Part shown: one piece after another, positions 1-9,006 of the stretch
Position numbering within the stretch: position 1 is the stretch's first letter
How the letters are laid out: the number at the start of each line of letters is the position of its first letter
From: CBDBZL01 sp031399025
Lineage (GTDB): Bacteria; Pseudomonadota; Alphaproteobacteria; Sphingomonadales; Sphingomonadaceae
Direction of reading: 5' to 3'
Length of the DNA: 64,000 nucleotides
Assembly: GCA_031399025.1 (NCBI GenBank)
Contig: JANNOJ010000063.1
Location: 1 to 64,000 of the forward strand
The notes under the pieces: generated by a model
Told to the model about the DNA's origin: nothing
Seen by the model: the letters and a program-made list of their open reading frames with translations, nothing else
The model's database searches: none
Position numbers and translations under genes: made by a program

Positions 1-132
1 CGCACCACCGACCGCACCGATCGCGGTGCGCGAGACGGTGCGCTCGCCGGTATTGGGATCGGTCACGCAGCCGGTGACGGTGAGCAGGGCGACACTGGCC
101 ATGCCGCTCACGAGAATACGCGATCTTTTCAT
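1..132 (-). CDS. OmpA/YiaD-like outer-membrane lipoprotein (5' part only)
   Basis: Only the first 44 codons lie in the window; the gene runs off the left edge. The start ATG (reverse strand, 132) is followed by a basic N-terminus, a hydrophobic stretch and a lipobox TVTGC with Cys22, so the product should be a lipoprotein cleaved by LspA. After the Cys come a short polar segment and a Gly/Ala-rich start (AIGAVGGA) typical of the glycine-zipper part of OmpA/YiaD-family lipoproteins, which tether the outer membrane to peptidoglycan. The OmpA domain itself is not visible, so the family call is an inference from the N-terminus. Its upstream region carries a 15-bp tandem repeat (159-187). Confidence 0.6.
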   Translation of the reverse strand, partial: MKRSRILVSGMASVALLTVTGCVTDPNTGERTVSRTAIGAVGGA

Positions 133-158
133 GATTACACCCTCATCCTGCTTGCCAC

Positions 159-187
159 TTGTTATGCGGCACATTGTTATGCGGCAC
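159..187. repeat. 15-bp tandem direct repeat upstream of the lipoprotein gene
   Basis: The 14-base string TTGTTATGCGGCAC occurs at 159-172 and again at 174-187, giving a 15-bp period. It lies 27 bp upstream of the minus-strand lipoprotein start. It may be part of a promoter or operator for that gene, or just a slippage duplication like those at 13744, 33861 and 54194. Confidence 0.8.
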
Positions 188-334
188 GGTGCCGTCGTTG
201 AGCTGGAAACGCCACCGCGGGGAGCGCGTTCCCTCAACGATGGTTAACGTGCGGGAACTGTCGCGCGATTGAACGGCCTTCGCCGCCGCCGCCCGATCTG
301 CTAGCGCCTCACCATCCCGGAACCCACCAGCCCG

Positions 335-1630
335 ATGACCCCTTTCCCCTGGCACTATCTGGCCGCGCTGCTCGGCCTCATCGTCATCAATGGCGTGTTC
401 GCCATGTCCGAGCTCGCGATCGTCTCGGCGCGCACCGCCCGGCTGAAGATGGCGGCCGAGCGCGGCAGCAAGGCCGCCGCCGCGGCGCTGCGGCTGGCGG
501 AGGACCCGGGCAAGTTCCTCTCCTCCGTGCAGATCGGCATCACGCTGATCGGCGTCATCAACGGCGCGGTTTCAGGCGCGACGCTGGGCGAACCCGTGGG
601 CGAGCGGATTGCCGCGCTGGGCGTGCCGGCCGACAGCGCCGACGACATCGGTTTCGTGCTGGTGATCGCGGTCACCACCTACCTCTCGCTGGTGGTGGGC
701 GAGCTGGTGCCCAAGCAGCTGGCGCTGCGCGCGGCCGAGCCGGTCGCCCTCATCATCGCCCTGCCGATGACCTGGCTGGCCACCATCACCGCGCCGTTCG
801 TCTGGCTGCTCGACACCTCGTCGGGCGCGCTGATGCGGCTGCTCGGCATCCGCCATCGCGGCGAGCACGGGATCACGGTGGAGGAATTGCGGATGATCCT
901 CTCCGAAGCGACCCGGACCGGCGTGCTCGAGGAACAGGAGCGCTCGATCCTCTCGGGGATCATGCGCCTCAACGACAAGCCGGTCCGCGAACTGATGACC
1001 CCGCGCACCGAGCTCGACTGGCTCGACCGGTCGGGCGGCGAGGCGGCGATGCTGGCCACCATCGCCGAGACCCCGCACTCGCTGCTGCCGGTGGGCGACG
1101 GTTCGCCCGACCGGATGGTGGGCGTGGTCAAGGTGCGCGAGGTGCTGGCGATGCGCCTGGCCGGCGGGCCGATCGACCTCGATCTGCTGATGCGCAAGCC
1201 CGCGGTGGTGCCCGACCAGCTCGATTCGATGGACGCGCTGCGCGTGCTCCAGCAATCGGGCACCGCGATGGCCATGGTGCGCGACGAATACGGCCATCTG
1301 GAGGGCATCGTCACCCCCGCCGACCTGTTGCGGGCGATCGCCGGCAGCTTCGCCAGCCACCAGGACGAGGGCGACGAGCCCGAGGTGGTGGAGCGCGCGG
1401 ACGGCTCGCTGCTGATCGCCGGCGCGATGTCGGCCGATGCGCTCGCCGAGCGGCTCGGGCTCGAGCTGCCCGGCAACCGCGAATTCGCCACCGCCGCGGG
1501 CTACGCGCTGTGGGTGCTCAAGAAGCTGCCGCACGAGGGCGAGTTCTTCTCTGAACAGGGTTGGCGCTTCGAAGTGGTCGACATGGACGGGCGGCGGATC
1601 GACAAGCTGCTGGTGAGCAGGAGCGCCTGA
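335..1630 (+). CDS. CorC/HlyC-type hemolysin family membrane protein (DUF21 + CBS pair)
   Basis: The 431-residue product matches the usual length and order of this family: an N-terminal DUF21 domain with about four membrane segments (residues 1-190), a pair of CBS domains (about 210-340) containing the characteristic MTPRTELDWLD stretch, and a C-terminal CorC/HlyC transporter-associated domain (about 350-430). Members are inner-membrane proteins linked to Mg/Co efflux or membrane integrity; the old hemolysin name is historical. The ATG at 335 sits directly before a hydrophobic segment, supporting this start. The gene stands alone on the plus strand, divergent from the lipoprotein gene and convergent with the DUF3035 gene. 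Confidence 0.88.
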   Translation: MTPFPWHYLAALLGLIVINGVFAMSELAIVSARTARLKMAAERGSKAAAAALRLAEDPGKFLSSVQIGITLIGVINGAVSGATLGEPVGERIAALGVPADSADDIGFVLVIAVTTYLSLVVGELVPKQLALRAAEPVALIIALPMTWLATITAPFVWLLDTSSGALMRLLGIRHRGEHGITVEELRMILSEATRTGVLEEQERSILSGIMRLNDKPVRELMTPRTELDWLDRSGGEAAMLATIAETPHSLLPVGDGSPDRMVGVVKVREVLAMRLAGGPIDLDLLMRKPAVVPDQLDSMDALRVLQQSGTAMAMVRDEYGHLEGIVTPADLLRAIAGSFASHQDEGDEPEVVERADGSLLIAGAMSADALAERLGLELPGNREFATAAGYALWVLKKLPHEGEFFSEQGWRFEVVDMDGRRIDKLLVSRSA

Positions 1631-1874
1631 TATCTGCCCACCCATCCGGGCGGGCATCCTTGCGCTGTTCCCTCGCGCGGACAGTCCGGGCTCCGGGCGG
1701 CTGCGGGCGGCCGTTCGGCCTTGCGGTCGGCTGGCCGCCAACCGGGCTGGTACCCGCCAGGTCTGGCGTGGAATGGTTCGGGCTGCGACCAGTGGTCAGA
1801 AAGCGCGAACGCGCGTCGGCCGTCAGGCCGAAAGCCTAAGACCGCGTATCCGGCCGCCGGCGCCTGAGGCTAAG

Positions 1875-2291
1875 CTAGGTCACTATCACCGCCCTGGCCG
1901 CCTGCCCGTCGCCTTCGGGCGCGGCGATGATGGCGCGGGTCGTGGTGCCCTTGTCCACCGTGTACGTCTCGGGATCGCCGATGGTCGAGCGGATGCCGAT
2001 TTCGGGCTCGCCCATCAGCCGCAGCGCGCTGGTTTCGACCGCGCTGCGCTCGGGGGCGCCGAACAGCGCTTCCAGGGCCTGCTCGGCGGCGGTGCCCTCG
2101 GTGGGGCGCGGCGCGCCGGGCGTGGGCGGCTCCAGCGAGAAATCGGGCGGCACCACCAGCGGCGCCTGGCGCTGCACGGCGAACTCGTCGGGCCTCTGGC
2201 GGTTCAGCAGGCCCGTGCTGCCGCAGCCTGCGAGCAGCGCGGCGCCGGCGAGCGTCAGCATGACAGCAGCAATTCGGACGAAATCGGGCAT
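1875..2291 (-). CDS. DUF3035 lipoprotein
   Basis: 138 residues. A lipoprotein signal with Cys23 (LLAGC lipobox) is followed by a Pro-rich, low-complexity segment containing the PPDFSLEPPTPGAPRP run. This beta-barrel-associated lipoprotein type (DUF3035, BamF-like in some alphaproteobacteria) is commonly found directly downstream of lspA. The ATG at 2291 overlaps the lspA stop (TGATG), implying translational coupling. It ends the long minus-strand operon. The exact function is unknown, and the BamF relation is family knowledge rather than visible here. Confidence 0.8.
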   Translation of the reverse strand: MPDFVRIAAVMLTLAGAALLAGCGSTGLLNRQRPDEFAVQRQAPLVVPPDFSLEPPTPGAPRPTEGTAAEQALEALFGAPERSAVETSALRLMGEPEIGIRSTIGDPETYTVDKGTTTRAIIAAPEGDGQAARAVIVT

Positions 2292-2854
2292 CAAGGCAAG
2301 TCTCCGTGGGATGGGTCCGCCGCCGGCCGGTCGTGGCCGGCCGCGTGCGCTTGTGGGGGTTTCTCGCGCATGAACAGGGTGCGGGCAAGCAGCAGGACCA
2401 CGCCGATGGTGATCGCCGCATCGGCGACGTTGAAGATCAGGAACGGGCGGAAATCGCCGAAATGCAGGTCGGCATAGTCGATCACATAGCCAAGCTGATA
2501 GCGATCGACGATGTTGCCCAGCGCCCCGCCCAGCACCAGTGCGAGTGCCATGACGTCGCCCAGCAGCCGCTCGCGCAGCAGCCACGCCAGCACCACCATG
2601 GCGATGAGCGCGGTCACGCCGACCAGGATCCAGCGCATCTCGATGCTGGTGGCCTGGAACAGCCCGAGCGAGACGCCGTAATTGTTCTCGCGGGTGAAGT
2701 CGAAGAACGGCAGCAGGTCGTAATGGTCGCCGCGCTCGGTCAGGCCGAGCACGTCGACCACGTAGCGCTTCACCCACTGGTCGACGGCGAAGATCACCGC
2801 GGCGATCGCCAGGCCGATCGCGCGGTTGCGCCAGACGGGCGGCTCGCCGCTCAT
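2291..2854 (-). CDS. lspA: lipoprotein signal peptidase
   Basis: 187-residue inner-membrane aspartyl protease that removes the signal peptide from diacylglyceryl-modified prolipoproteins. Four hydrophobic segments are visible, plus the conserved GNIVDR and FNVADA motifs, whose Asp117 and Asp145 form the catalytic pair. The longer open frame begins inside ileS; the ATG at 2854 is chosen because it overlaps the ileS stop region by a few bases and gives normal family length. It sits between ileS and the DUF3035 lipoprotein gene, the usual ileS-lspA arrangement of Gram-negatives. Confidence 0.96.
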   Translation of the reverse strand: MSGEPPVWRNRAIGLAIAAVIFAVDQWVKRYVVDVLGLTERGDHYDLLPFFDFTRENNYGVSLGLFQATSIEMRWILVGVTALIAMVVLAWLLRERLLGDVMALALVLGGALGNIVDRYQLGYVIDYADLHFGDFRPFLIFNVADAAITIGVVLLLARTLFMREKPPQAHAAGHDRPAADPSHGDLP

Positions 2855-5800
2855 GCGGCGGTGTCCAGCTGCGCGACGACGGCATCGCAGCGGCCGCACA
2901 GCGCGCCGTCCTCCGGCACGTCGGGCAGCAGGCGCCAGCAGCGGCCGCACTTGGAGTGTGCCGATCTGGTTACTTCAATTTGCGCCGATGTTCCACGTGA
3001 AACATCGGCGGTGATGAACAGCTCGGCCAGGCTGGCATCGGTGAACCCGGCGGGGATGCGTTCGGCCGGCAGCCGGATCGCCGCTTCGAGGCTCGAGCGG
3101 ACGGTCTTGTCGCGGCGCAGCGGCTCGATCGCCTCGGTCACCTCGATGCGCACGGCGCGCAGCCGGGCGAACCGCTCGGCCAGGGCATCGTCGCACCACT
3201 CGGCCGGCAAATCGTGCAGTTCGAGCAGGTGGACGCTGCCGCGCTCGGGGCAGCGCGTGGCCCACACCTCCTCGGCGGTGAAGACGAGTACCGGCGCGGC
3301 GTAGCGGACGAGCGCCTCGAACAAGATGTCGAGCACGGTGCGATAGGCGCGGCGATCGGGGTCGCCCGGCGCGTCGCAATAGAGCCGGTCCTTGCGGATA
3401 TCGAAATAGAAGGCGGACAGGTCCTCGTTGGCAAAGTCGTTGAGCGCGTGGGTGTAGCCGGTGAAGTCGTAGTCCACGATGGCGCGACGCAGGGTGGCAT
3501 CCAGCCGGGCGAGACGGTCGAGCATATAGCGTTCGAGTTCCGGCATGGCGCTGTATGGCACCGCCTCGCGCTCGTGTTCGAAACCGTCGAGCGCGCCCAG
3601 CAGGTAGCGGAAGGTGTTGCGCAGCTTGCGGTACTGGTCGGCGACGCCCTTGAGGATCTCCTCACCGATCCGGTGATCGGCGGTGAAGTCCACGCTCAGG
3701 GCCCACATCCGGATGATGTCGGCCCCGTATCGCTCCATCACCGTGATGGGATCGACGGTGTTGCCCAGGCTCTTGGACATTTTGCGGCCCGTCGGGTCCA
3801 TGGTGAAGCCGTGGGTCAGCACCGCCCGATAGGGCGCGCGCCCGCGCGTGGCGCAGCTTTCGAGCAGGCTGGACTGGAACCAGCCGCGATGCTGGTCCGA
3901 ACCTTCCAGGTACAAATCCGCCGGCGATCGCAGCTCGGGCCAGCGCGCGCTTTCGAGCACGAAGGCGTGGGTGGAGCCGCTGTCGAACCAGACGTCGAGG
4001 ATATCGGCGACCATCTCGTAATCGGCCGGGTCGTAATCGGGGCCGAGCAGGCGGGCGGCATTGTCCTCGCGCCAGGCATCGACACCCTCGGCGCGCACCG
4101 ACTCCACGATCCGCTGGTTGACGATCGGATCGGCCAGGTATTCGCCTGTTTTGCGATCGACGAACAGGGTGATCGGCACGCCCCAGGCGCGCTGGCGGCT
4201 GAGCACCCAGTCGGGCCGGCCTTCCACCATCGAGCGGATGCGGTTGCGCCCGCGCTCGGGCACGAAGCGGGTGGCGTCGATCGCGGCGAGCGCGGTCTGG
4301 CGCAAGGTGGCGGTATCGTCCGCGTCGGTGACCAGCGCGATCGCTCCGCCGATGCCACCGAGCGGCGCCACGTCGTAGTCGAACGGCGCCATCGGCTGGT
4401 CCATCGGCACGAACCATTGCGGTGTGCAGCGGAAGATCACCTTGGCCTTCGAGCGCCAGCTGTGTGGATAAGAGTGTTGGTAATCGGTGGATGCGCTGAG
4501 GAGCGCGCCGGCGTCGCGCAGGTCGGAGCAGATCGGGCCGTCGGGGGCGTTGAACTTGGGGTTGATGACCGAGGCGCTGCGCGCGTCGGTGCGCGGCAGC
4601 CAGCCCCAGTCGGCGCGGTAGCGGCCGTCGTCCTCGACCACGAACTTGGGCTCGATGCCGTAGCGGCGGCACAGCTCGAAATCGTCCTCGCCATGGTCGG
4701 GCGCCATGTGGACGAGGCCCGTACCGCTGTCGGTGGTGACGAAATCGCCCGGCAGCATGGGGCGTAGGTCGGCGAAGAAGCCGCCGAGATGGTGCATTGG
4801 GTGGCGGACCTTGGTGCCGGCGAGGTCGGAGCCTTTGATTGGCTTAACTGTGCCGCTGATGCCCACGGGCATCGCCCAAAGGCTTCGTTCACCCAAGTCC
4901 TGAGCCGACCCAGGAAGTGCCTTCTCAAGCCGCTTGATGAAGGCTTCGCGTAGATGCTTCGCTACCAGAACTTTGACGACATTCTCGTACCAGCTCGCTT
5001 GCTGTGCGAATGTCGCCGTGGCCCTTGGTGAGCTGCCGTCTATCGCCAGCTCGATGATATCGTACTCAACGTCCGGCCCATACGCGAGCGCCTGATTAAC
5101 CGGAATGGTCCAAGGCGTCGTCGTCCAGATAACCGCATGCGCCCCTACCAGCTCGGGGATCGGGCTTTCCACGATCTCGAACGCCACATCCAGCTGCGTG
5201 GAGACGATTTCCTCGTACTCGACCTCCGCCTCGGCCAGCGCGGTCTTCTCCACCGGCGACCACATCACCGGCTTGGCACCCCGGTACAGCAGCCCGCTCT
5301 CGGCGAACCTGAGCAATTCGCGCACGATGCCCGCCTCGCTCTCGAACTGCATCGTGAGGTAGGGATTGTCCCAGTCCGCCAGCGTGCCCAGGCGCTTCAG
5401 CTGTTCGCGCTGCACGTCCACCCAATGCGCGGCGTAGGCGCGGCATTCGGCGCGGAACTCGGCCGGGGCGACCTGGTCCTTGTCGCGCTTCTGCTTGCGG
5501 TACTGCTCCTCCACCTTCCATTCGATCGGCAGGCCGTGGCAGTCCCAGCCGGGCACGTAGGGCGCGTCCTTGCCGAGCAGGGTCTGGGTGCGGACCACCA
5601 TGTCCTTCAGCACGTGGTTCAATGCGTGGCCGATATGCATGTCGCCATTGGCGTAGGGCGGGCCATCGTGGAGGATGAACTTTTCCCGCCCCGCGCGGGC
5701 TTCGCGCAGCCGGCGGTAGAGGTCGTCCGCCTGCCAGCGGGCGAGGATGGCGGGCTCCTTGGCGGGCAGGCCGGCCTTCATCGGAAAGTCGGTCGTGGGC

Positions 5801-5862
5801 AGGAAGACGGTGTCGCGCCAATCACGTTGGTTTTCGCGCTTGGTATCGGGAGCGTCGGCCAT
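2851..5862 (-). CDS. ileS: isoleucyl-tRNA synthetase
   Basis: 1003-residue class I aminoacyl-tRNA synthetase. The HIGH signature is at residues 76-79 and KMSKS at about 694-698. The editing (CP1) domain lies between them, with WTTTPWTIP. A C-terminal zinc motif has four cysteines (about 972, 975, 989, 992). The open frame extends 13 codons upstream, but the ATG at 5862 overlaps the ribF stop as TGATG and gives MADAPDTK, so I take it as the start. The stretch at about 4820-5130, inside the editing domain, is clearly less GC-rich than the rest of the gene and may be a recombinant patch. Confidence 0.97.
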   Translation of the reverse strand: MADAPDTKRENQRDWRDTVFLPTTDFPMKAGLPAKEPAILARWQADDLYRRLREARAGREKFILHDGPPYANGDMHIGHALNHVLKDMVVRTQTLLGKDAPYVPGWDCHGLPIEWKVEEQYRKQKRDKDQVAPAEFRAECRAYAAHWVDVQREQLKRLGTLADWDNPYLTMQFESEAGIVRELLRFAESGLLYRGAKPVMWSPVEKTALAEAEVEYEEIVSTQLDVAFEIVESPIPELVGAHAVIWTTTPWTIPVNQALAYGPDVEYDIIELAIDGSSPRATATFAQQASWYENVVKVLVAKHLREAFIKRLEKALPGSAQDLGERSLWAMPVGISGTVKPIKGSDLAGTKVRHPMHHLGGFFADLRPMLPGDFVTTDSGTGLVHMAPDHGEDDFELCRRYGIEPKFVVEDDGRYRADWGWLPRTDARSASVINPKFNAPDGPICSDLRDAGALLSASTDYQHSYPHSWRSKAKVIFRCTPQWFVPMDQPMAPFDYDVAPLGGIGGAIALVTDADDTATLRQTALAAIDATRFVPERGRNRIRSMVEGRPDWVLSRQRAWGVPITLFVDRKTGEYLADPIVNQRIVESVRAEGVDAWREDNAARLLGPDYDPADYEMVADILDVWFDSGSTHAFVLESARWPELRSPADLYLEGSDQHRGWFQSSLLESCATRGRAPYRAVLTHGFTMDPTGRKMSKSLGNTVDPITVMERYGADIIRMWALSVDFTADHRIGEEILKGVADQYRKLRNTFRYLLGALDGFEHEREAVPYSAMPELERYMLDRLARLDATLRRAIVDYDFTGYTHALNDFANEDLSAFYFDIRKDRLYCDAPGDPDRRAYRTVLDILFEALVRYAAPVLVFTAEEVWATRCPERGSVHLLELHDLPAEWCDDALAERFARLRAVRIEVTEAIEPLRRDKTVRSSLEAAIRLPAERIPAGFTDASLAELFITADVSRGTSAQIEVTRSAHSKCGRCWRLLPDVPEDGALCGRCDAVVAQLDTAA

Positions 5863-6812
5863 CAGGCCCGCGCGCTTAGGAGGTTCCTCGCCTGCTCGCA
5901 ATCCCGCGCCATCTGCGCCCGGAGTGCGCCGAGCCCGTCGAACTTCGCCTCGGGCCGCAGGAAGTGGCGGAAGGCGACCTCGATCTCCTGGCCGTAGAGA
6001 TCGCCCGAGAAGTTGAAGAAATGCGGCTCGAGCAGCTCGACCGGCGGATCGAAGGTAGGCCGCACGCCGATATTGGCCGCACCTTCCAGCACCGCGCCGG
6101 TCGCCAGCACGCGCCCGGTGACCGCGTAGATTCCGAAGCGCGGGCGCAGGTAGGAGCCGAGCGCCAGGTTGGCGGTGGGATAGCCGATCTCACGCCCCCG
6201 CTTGTCGCCGTGCTGGACCGTGCCGCGCATCGCGAAGGGGCGGGTGAGCAGGCGCGCGGCGAGCTCGCAATCGCCGGCCTTGAGCGCGTCGCGGATGCGG
6301 CTGGAGGAGACCGCCAGGCCATCCGCCATCACCGGGCCGATGGCGCGCGTGGCGATGGCGCAGGTGGCACCGACCGCGCGCAGCACGCCGACATTGCCGC
6401 CCCGCCCCTGGCCGAAGGTGAAATCCTCGCCCGTCACCACGCCGGCGGCGCCGATTCGCGCGGCGAGCAGGTCGCGCACGAAGCTGTCGGCGCTGGTGCG
6501 GGCAAGCTCGGCATCGAAGGCGAACACCAGCATGGCGTCGGCGCCCGCAGCAGCGAACAACTCGGCGCGCTGGTCGAGGCTGGTGAGGCGGAACGGCGGG
6601 ACGTGCGGGGCGAAGTGGCGCACCGGGTGCGGATCGAAGGTGGCGATGATCGCCGGGCGGCCTTCGCTGCGCGCCCAGTCGATCGCCTCGGCGGCCACGC
6701 GCTGGTGGCCGAGGTGGAAGCCATCGAAATTGCCCAATGCCACGATCGCGCCGCGAAGGGGTTCGGGGACAAGATCGCGGTGGCCCAGGCGGGCAAAGCC
6801 GGGCTCGCTCAA
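5862..6812 (-). CDS. ribF: bifunctional riboflavin kinase / FAD synthetase
   Basis: 316 residues making FMN from riboflavin and then FAD. The N-terminal adenylyltransferase domain (about 20-170) carries GNFDGFHLGH at residues 27-36. The C-terminal flavokinase domain (about 185-310) carries GYPTAN and the NIGVRPTF motif. No ATG fits. A TTG at 6812 overlaps the folA TGA (TTGA), followed by SEPGFARLG, and is the likely start; a longer frame without an internal stop is just GC-rich read-through. ribF directly upstream of ileS is the classical order. Confidence 0.94.
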   Translation of the reverse strand: MSEPGFARLGHRDLVPEPLRGAIVALGNFDGFHLGHQRVAAEAIDWARSEGRPAIIATFDPHPVRHFAPHVPPFRLTSLDQRAELFAAAGADAMLVFAFDAELARTSADSFVRDLLAARIGAAGVVTGEDFTFGQGRGGNVGVLRAVGATCAIATRAIGPVMADGLAVSSSRIRDALKAGDCELAARLLTRPFAMRGTVQHGDKRGREIGYPTANLALGSYLRPRFGIYAVTGRVLATGAVLEGAANIGVRPTFDPPVELLEPHFFNFSGDLYGQEIEVAFRHFLRPEAKFDGLGALRAQMARDCEQARNLLSARA

Positions 6813-7348
6813 GCCGGCTCCTGCGCTGGATCGACCAGCGGCAGGTAGCTGACGAAGGCATAGGGCGGGTGCCTGGCGCCGGCCTCGCGCGGGTGGCGCG
6901 CCACCTCGCGCCAGCGCAGCGCATGGGGCGCGGGCATGAACACCTCGCAATCGGTTGTGTCCTCGTCGACCTCGGTGATCTCGAGCCGGGTGGCGAGGGG
7001 TTCGAACAGGGCGAAGATGTCCGCGCCGCCGATCACCGCGATGTGCTCTCCCGCCATCAGCGCCAGCGCCGCCTCCAGCGTATGCACCACCTCGGCGCCG
7101 GGCGCGCTCCAGCCGGGCTGACGGGTGAGGACGACGTGGCGCCGCCCCGGCAGCAGGCGGGGCAGCGATTCGAAGGTCTTGCGCCCCATCACCATCGCCT
7201 TGCCGGTGGTCTGGCGGACGAAATGCTGCAGATCCTCGCGGATCGTCCACGGCACAGCGCCCCCCTTGGCGATGCAGCCGTTGCGCGCGCGGGCGACGAC
7301 GAAGACGATTTCGCGATCCGGCTCACGGTCTTCGGGCGGCACCTTCAT
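6809..7348 (-). CDS. folA: dihydrofolate reductase
   Basis: 179-residue NADPH-dependent reductase that regenerates tetrahydrofolate. Visible family signatures are AVPWTIREDLQHF with the substrate-binding acidic residue, VMGRKTFESLP for NADPH binding and IGGADIF near residue 110. The N-terminus carries a short acidic extension (PPEDREPDRE) before the core strand IVFVVARA. The ATG at 7348 overlaps the purK stop as ATGA, and the gene's own stop overlaps the ribF TTG, so it is tightly embedded in the operon. Confidence 0.95.
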   Translation of the reverse strand: MKVPPEDREPDREIVFVVARARNGCIAKGGAVPWTIREDLQHFVRQTTGKAMVMGRKTFESLPRLLPGRRHVVLTRQPGWSAPGAEVVHTLEAALALMAGEHIAVIGGADIFALFEPLATRLEITEVDEDTTDCEVFMPAPHALRWREVARHPREAGARHPPYAFVSYLPLVDPAQEPA

Positions 7349-8421
7349 CCCGGCTCTCCGATGCGGGTGATGTGGCCCATCTTGCGCCCCGGCTGCGCCA
7401 TGCTCTTGCCGTAGAGATGGAGGTGGGCGCGCGGATCGGCCAGATGGCGGGCGAGCGCCAGCGCCGCTTCGCCGATGAGGTTGTCCATCACCACGCGCGG
7501 GGCGAGCGTGGTGGTGTCGCCCAGCGGCAGGCCGCAAACCGCGCGCAAATGGTTCTCGAATTGCGAGGTGAGCGCACCCTCGATGGTCCAGTGCCCCGAA
7601 TTGTGCACCCGGGGGGCCATCTCGTTGAACACCGGGCCAACCACCGGCGAGCCCTCGGCGGTGGCGAAGAATTCGAGCGTGAGCACGCCCACGTAGTCGA
7701 GCGCGTCGGCGACCTGGCGGGCGAGCGCGCGCGCCGCCGCCACCTGCGCGGCGACGACGGCGGGCGCGGGCAGCTCGGAGCGCACCAGGACGCCGCCTTC
7801 GTGGCAATTGTGCGGCGAGTCCCAGAACCGCACCTCGCCGTTGCGGCCGCGAACCAGGATGACCGAGAACTCGGCGGCGAACTCCACCATCCGCTCGTAC
7901 ACCAGGCCGCTCGCCGGCGCGGTAATGCCGGCCAGATCGTCAACCGAAGCGATCCGCCATTGGCCCTTGCCGTCATAACCTTCGCGGCGGGTCTTGAGGA
8001 TGCCGGGCAGGCCGACCCGCGCCACCGCCGCCGTCAGCTCCGCAAGCGATGAAACGGGGGCGAAGGGCGCCGGGCGGCCGCCCAGCTCGGCGATGAAGCG
8101 CTTCTCGGCCAGGCGATCCTGCGCCACTTCGAGTGCGCGTCTACCCGGCGCCAGCCTGCCCGGTGCGATCGCGCCGAGCGCGGCCACCGGCACGTTCTCG
8201 AACTCGTAGGTGACCACCGCGCACTCGGCGGCGAAATCGGCGAGCGCCGACGCGTCGTGCCAGTCGGCGCAGGTGAAACGGGCCGCCACCTCGGCCGCCA
8301 CGCTGTCCTCCTGGGGGGCAAAGATGTGCGCCTTGAGCCCCAATTGCGCCGCGGCCATCGCCAGCATCCGGCCCAGCTGCCCGCCGCCCAGGATGCCGAC
8401 CGTGCTGCCCGGCTCGATCAC
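7345..8421 (-). CDS. purK: N5-carboxyaminoimidazole ribonucleotide synthase
   Basis: 358-residue ATP-grasp enzyme of de novo purine synthesis, converting AIR plus bicarbonate to N5-CAIR. The N-terminal GGGQLGRM motif starts the pre-ATP-grasp domain. ATP-grasp features follow (LKTRREGYDGKGQW, VYERMVEF), and EMAPRVHNSGHWTIEGA is diagnostic of PurK. It lies 39 bp downstream of purE, its pathway partner, and overlaps folA by 4 bases. Confidence 0.97.
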   Translation of the reverse strand: MIEPGSTVGILGGGQLGRMLAMAAAQLGLKAHIFAPQEDSVAAEVAARFTCADWHDASALADFAAECAVVTYEFENVPVAALGAIAPGRLAPGRRALEVAQDRLAEKRFIAELGGRPAPFAPVSSLAELTAAVARVGLPGILKTRREGYDGKGQWRIASVDDLAGITAPASGLVYERMVEFAAEFSVILVRGRNGEVRFWDSPHNCHEGGVLVRSELPAPAVVAAQVAAARALARQVADALDYVGVLTLEFFATAEGSPVVGPVFNEMAPRVHNSGHWTIEGALTSQFENHLRAVCGLPLGDTTTLAPRVVMDNLIGEAALALARHLADPRAHLHLYGKSMAQPGRKMGHITRIGEPG

Positions 8422-8460
8422 GACGGGTTCCGGTGTTGGATTGGTCCGCCCTTTCCCAGA

Positions 8461-9006
8461 TTAATCCGCTAGCGGGGTCGACGAGTATGGCTGGCCATCG
8501 CTCGGCGCCTCGGCCACCGCATCGGTCTGCGCGGCGCGCCAGGCCTGCAGGCGGGCGGCGAGCGCGTCGTCGTAGAGCGCGAGGATAGCGGCGGCGAGCA
8601 GGCCGGCATTGGTGGCGCCCGCCTCGCCGATCGCCAGCGTGCCGACGGGAATGCCGGCGGGCATCTGGACGATCGACAGCAGCGAATCGAGCCCCGACAG
8701 CGTGCGCGTCTGCACCGGCACGCCGAGCACCGGCAGGTGGGTGAGCGCGGCGAGCATGCCCGGCAGGTGCGCGGCGCCCCCCGCGCCCGCAATGATCACC
8801 GCGAAGCCTTGCGCGGCGGCCGCCTTGCCGAAGGCGTGGAGGCGATCGGGCGTGCGGTGCGCCGAGACGATGCTGGTCTGATGCGCGATGCCCAGCTGCT
8901 CGAGCACGGCCGCGGCGTGCCGCATGGTCGCCCAGTCCGACTGGCTGCCCATCGCGACCGCCACCCGGCGGCCGACGCGGGGGGGCGGGGCCGCCATCTC
9001 AGGCAT
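8461..9006 (-). CDS. purE: N5-carboxyaminoimidazole ribonucleotide mutase
   Basis: 181 residues, class I PurE, converting N5-CAIR to CAIR. The MGSQSDW motif at the N-terminus and VSAHRTPDR, plus IAGAGGAAHLPGM, are the substrate-binding signatures. The start can be the ATG at 9006, overlapping the gpmA end, or the one at 8997; both give MPEM or M before AAPPP. A roughly 20-residue polar C-terminal tail after DAVAEAP is slightly longer than in compact homologues. Confidence 0.96.
   Translation of the reverse strand: MPEMAAPPPRVGRRVAVAMGSQSDWATMRHAAAVLEQLGIAHQTSIVSAHRTPDRLHAFGKAAAAQGFAVIIAGAGGAAHLPGMLAALTHLPVLGVPVQTRTLSGLDSLLSIVQMPAGIPVGTLAIGEAGATNAGLLAAAILALYDDALAARLQAWRAAQTDAVAEAPSDGQPYSSTPLAD

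Noticed and set aside
4463..4471. Perfect DnaA box TGTGGATAA.
   Set aside because: Inside the ileS coding region and isolated, so likely chance.
3214..4767. A 517-codon plus-strand frame inside ileS.
   Set aside because: Antisense shadow of ileS without recognisable domains or ribosome binding site.
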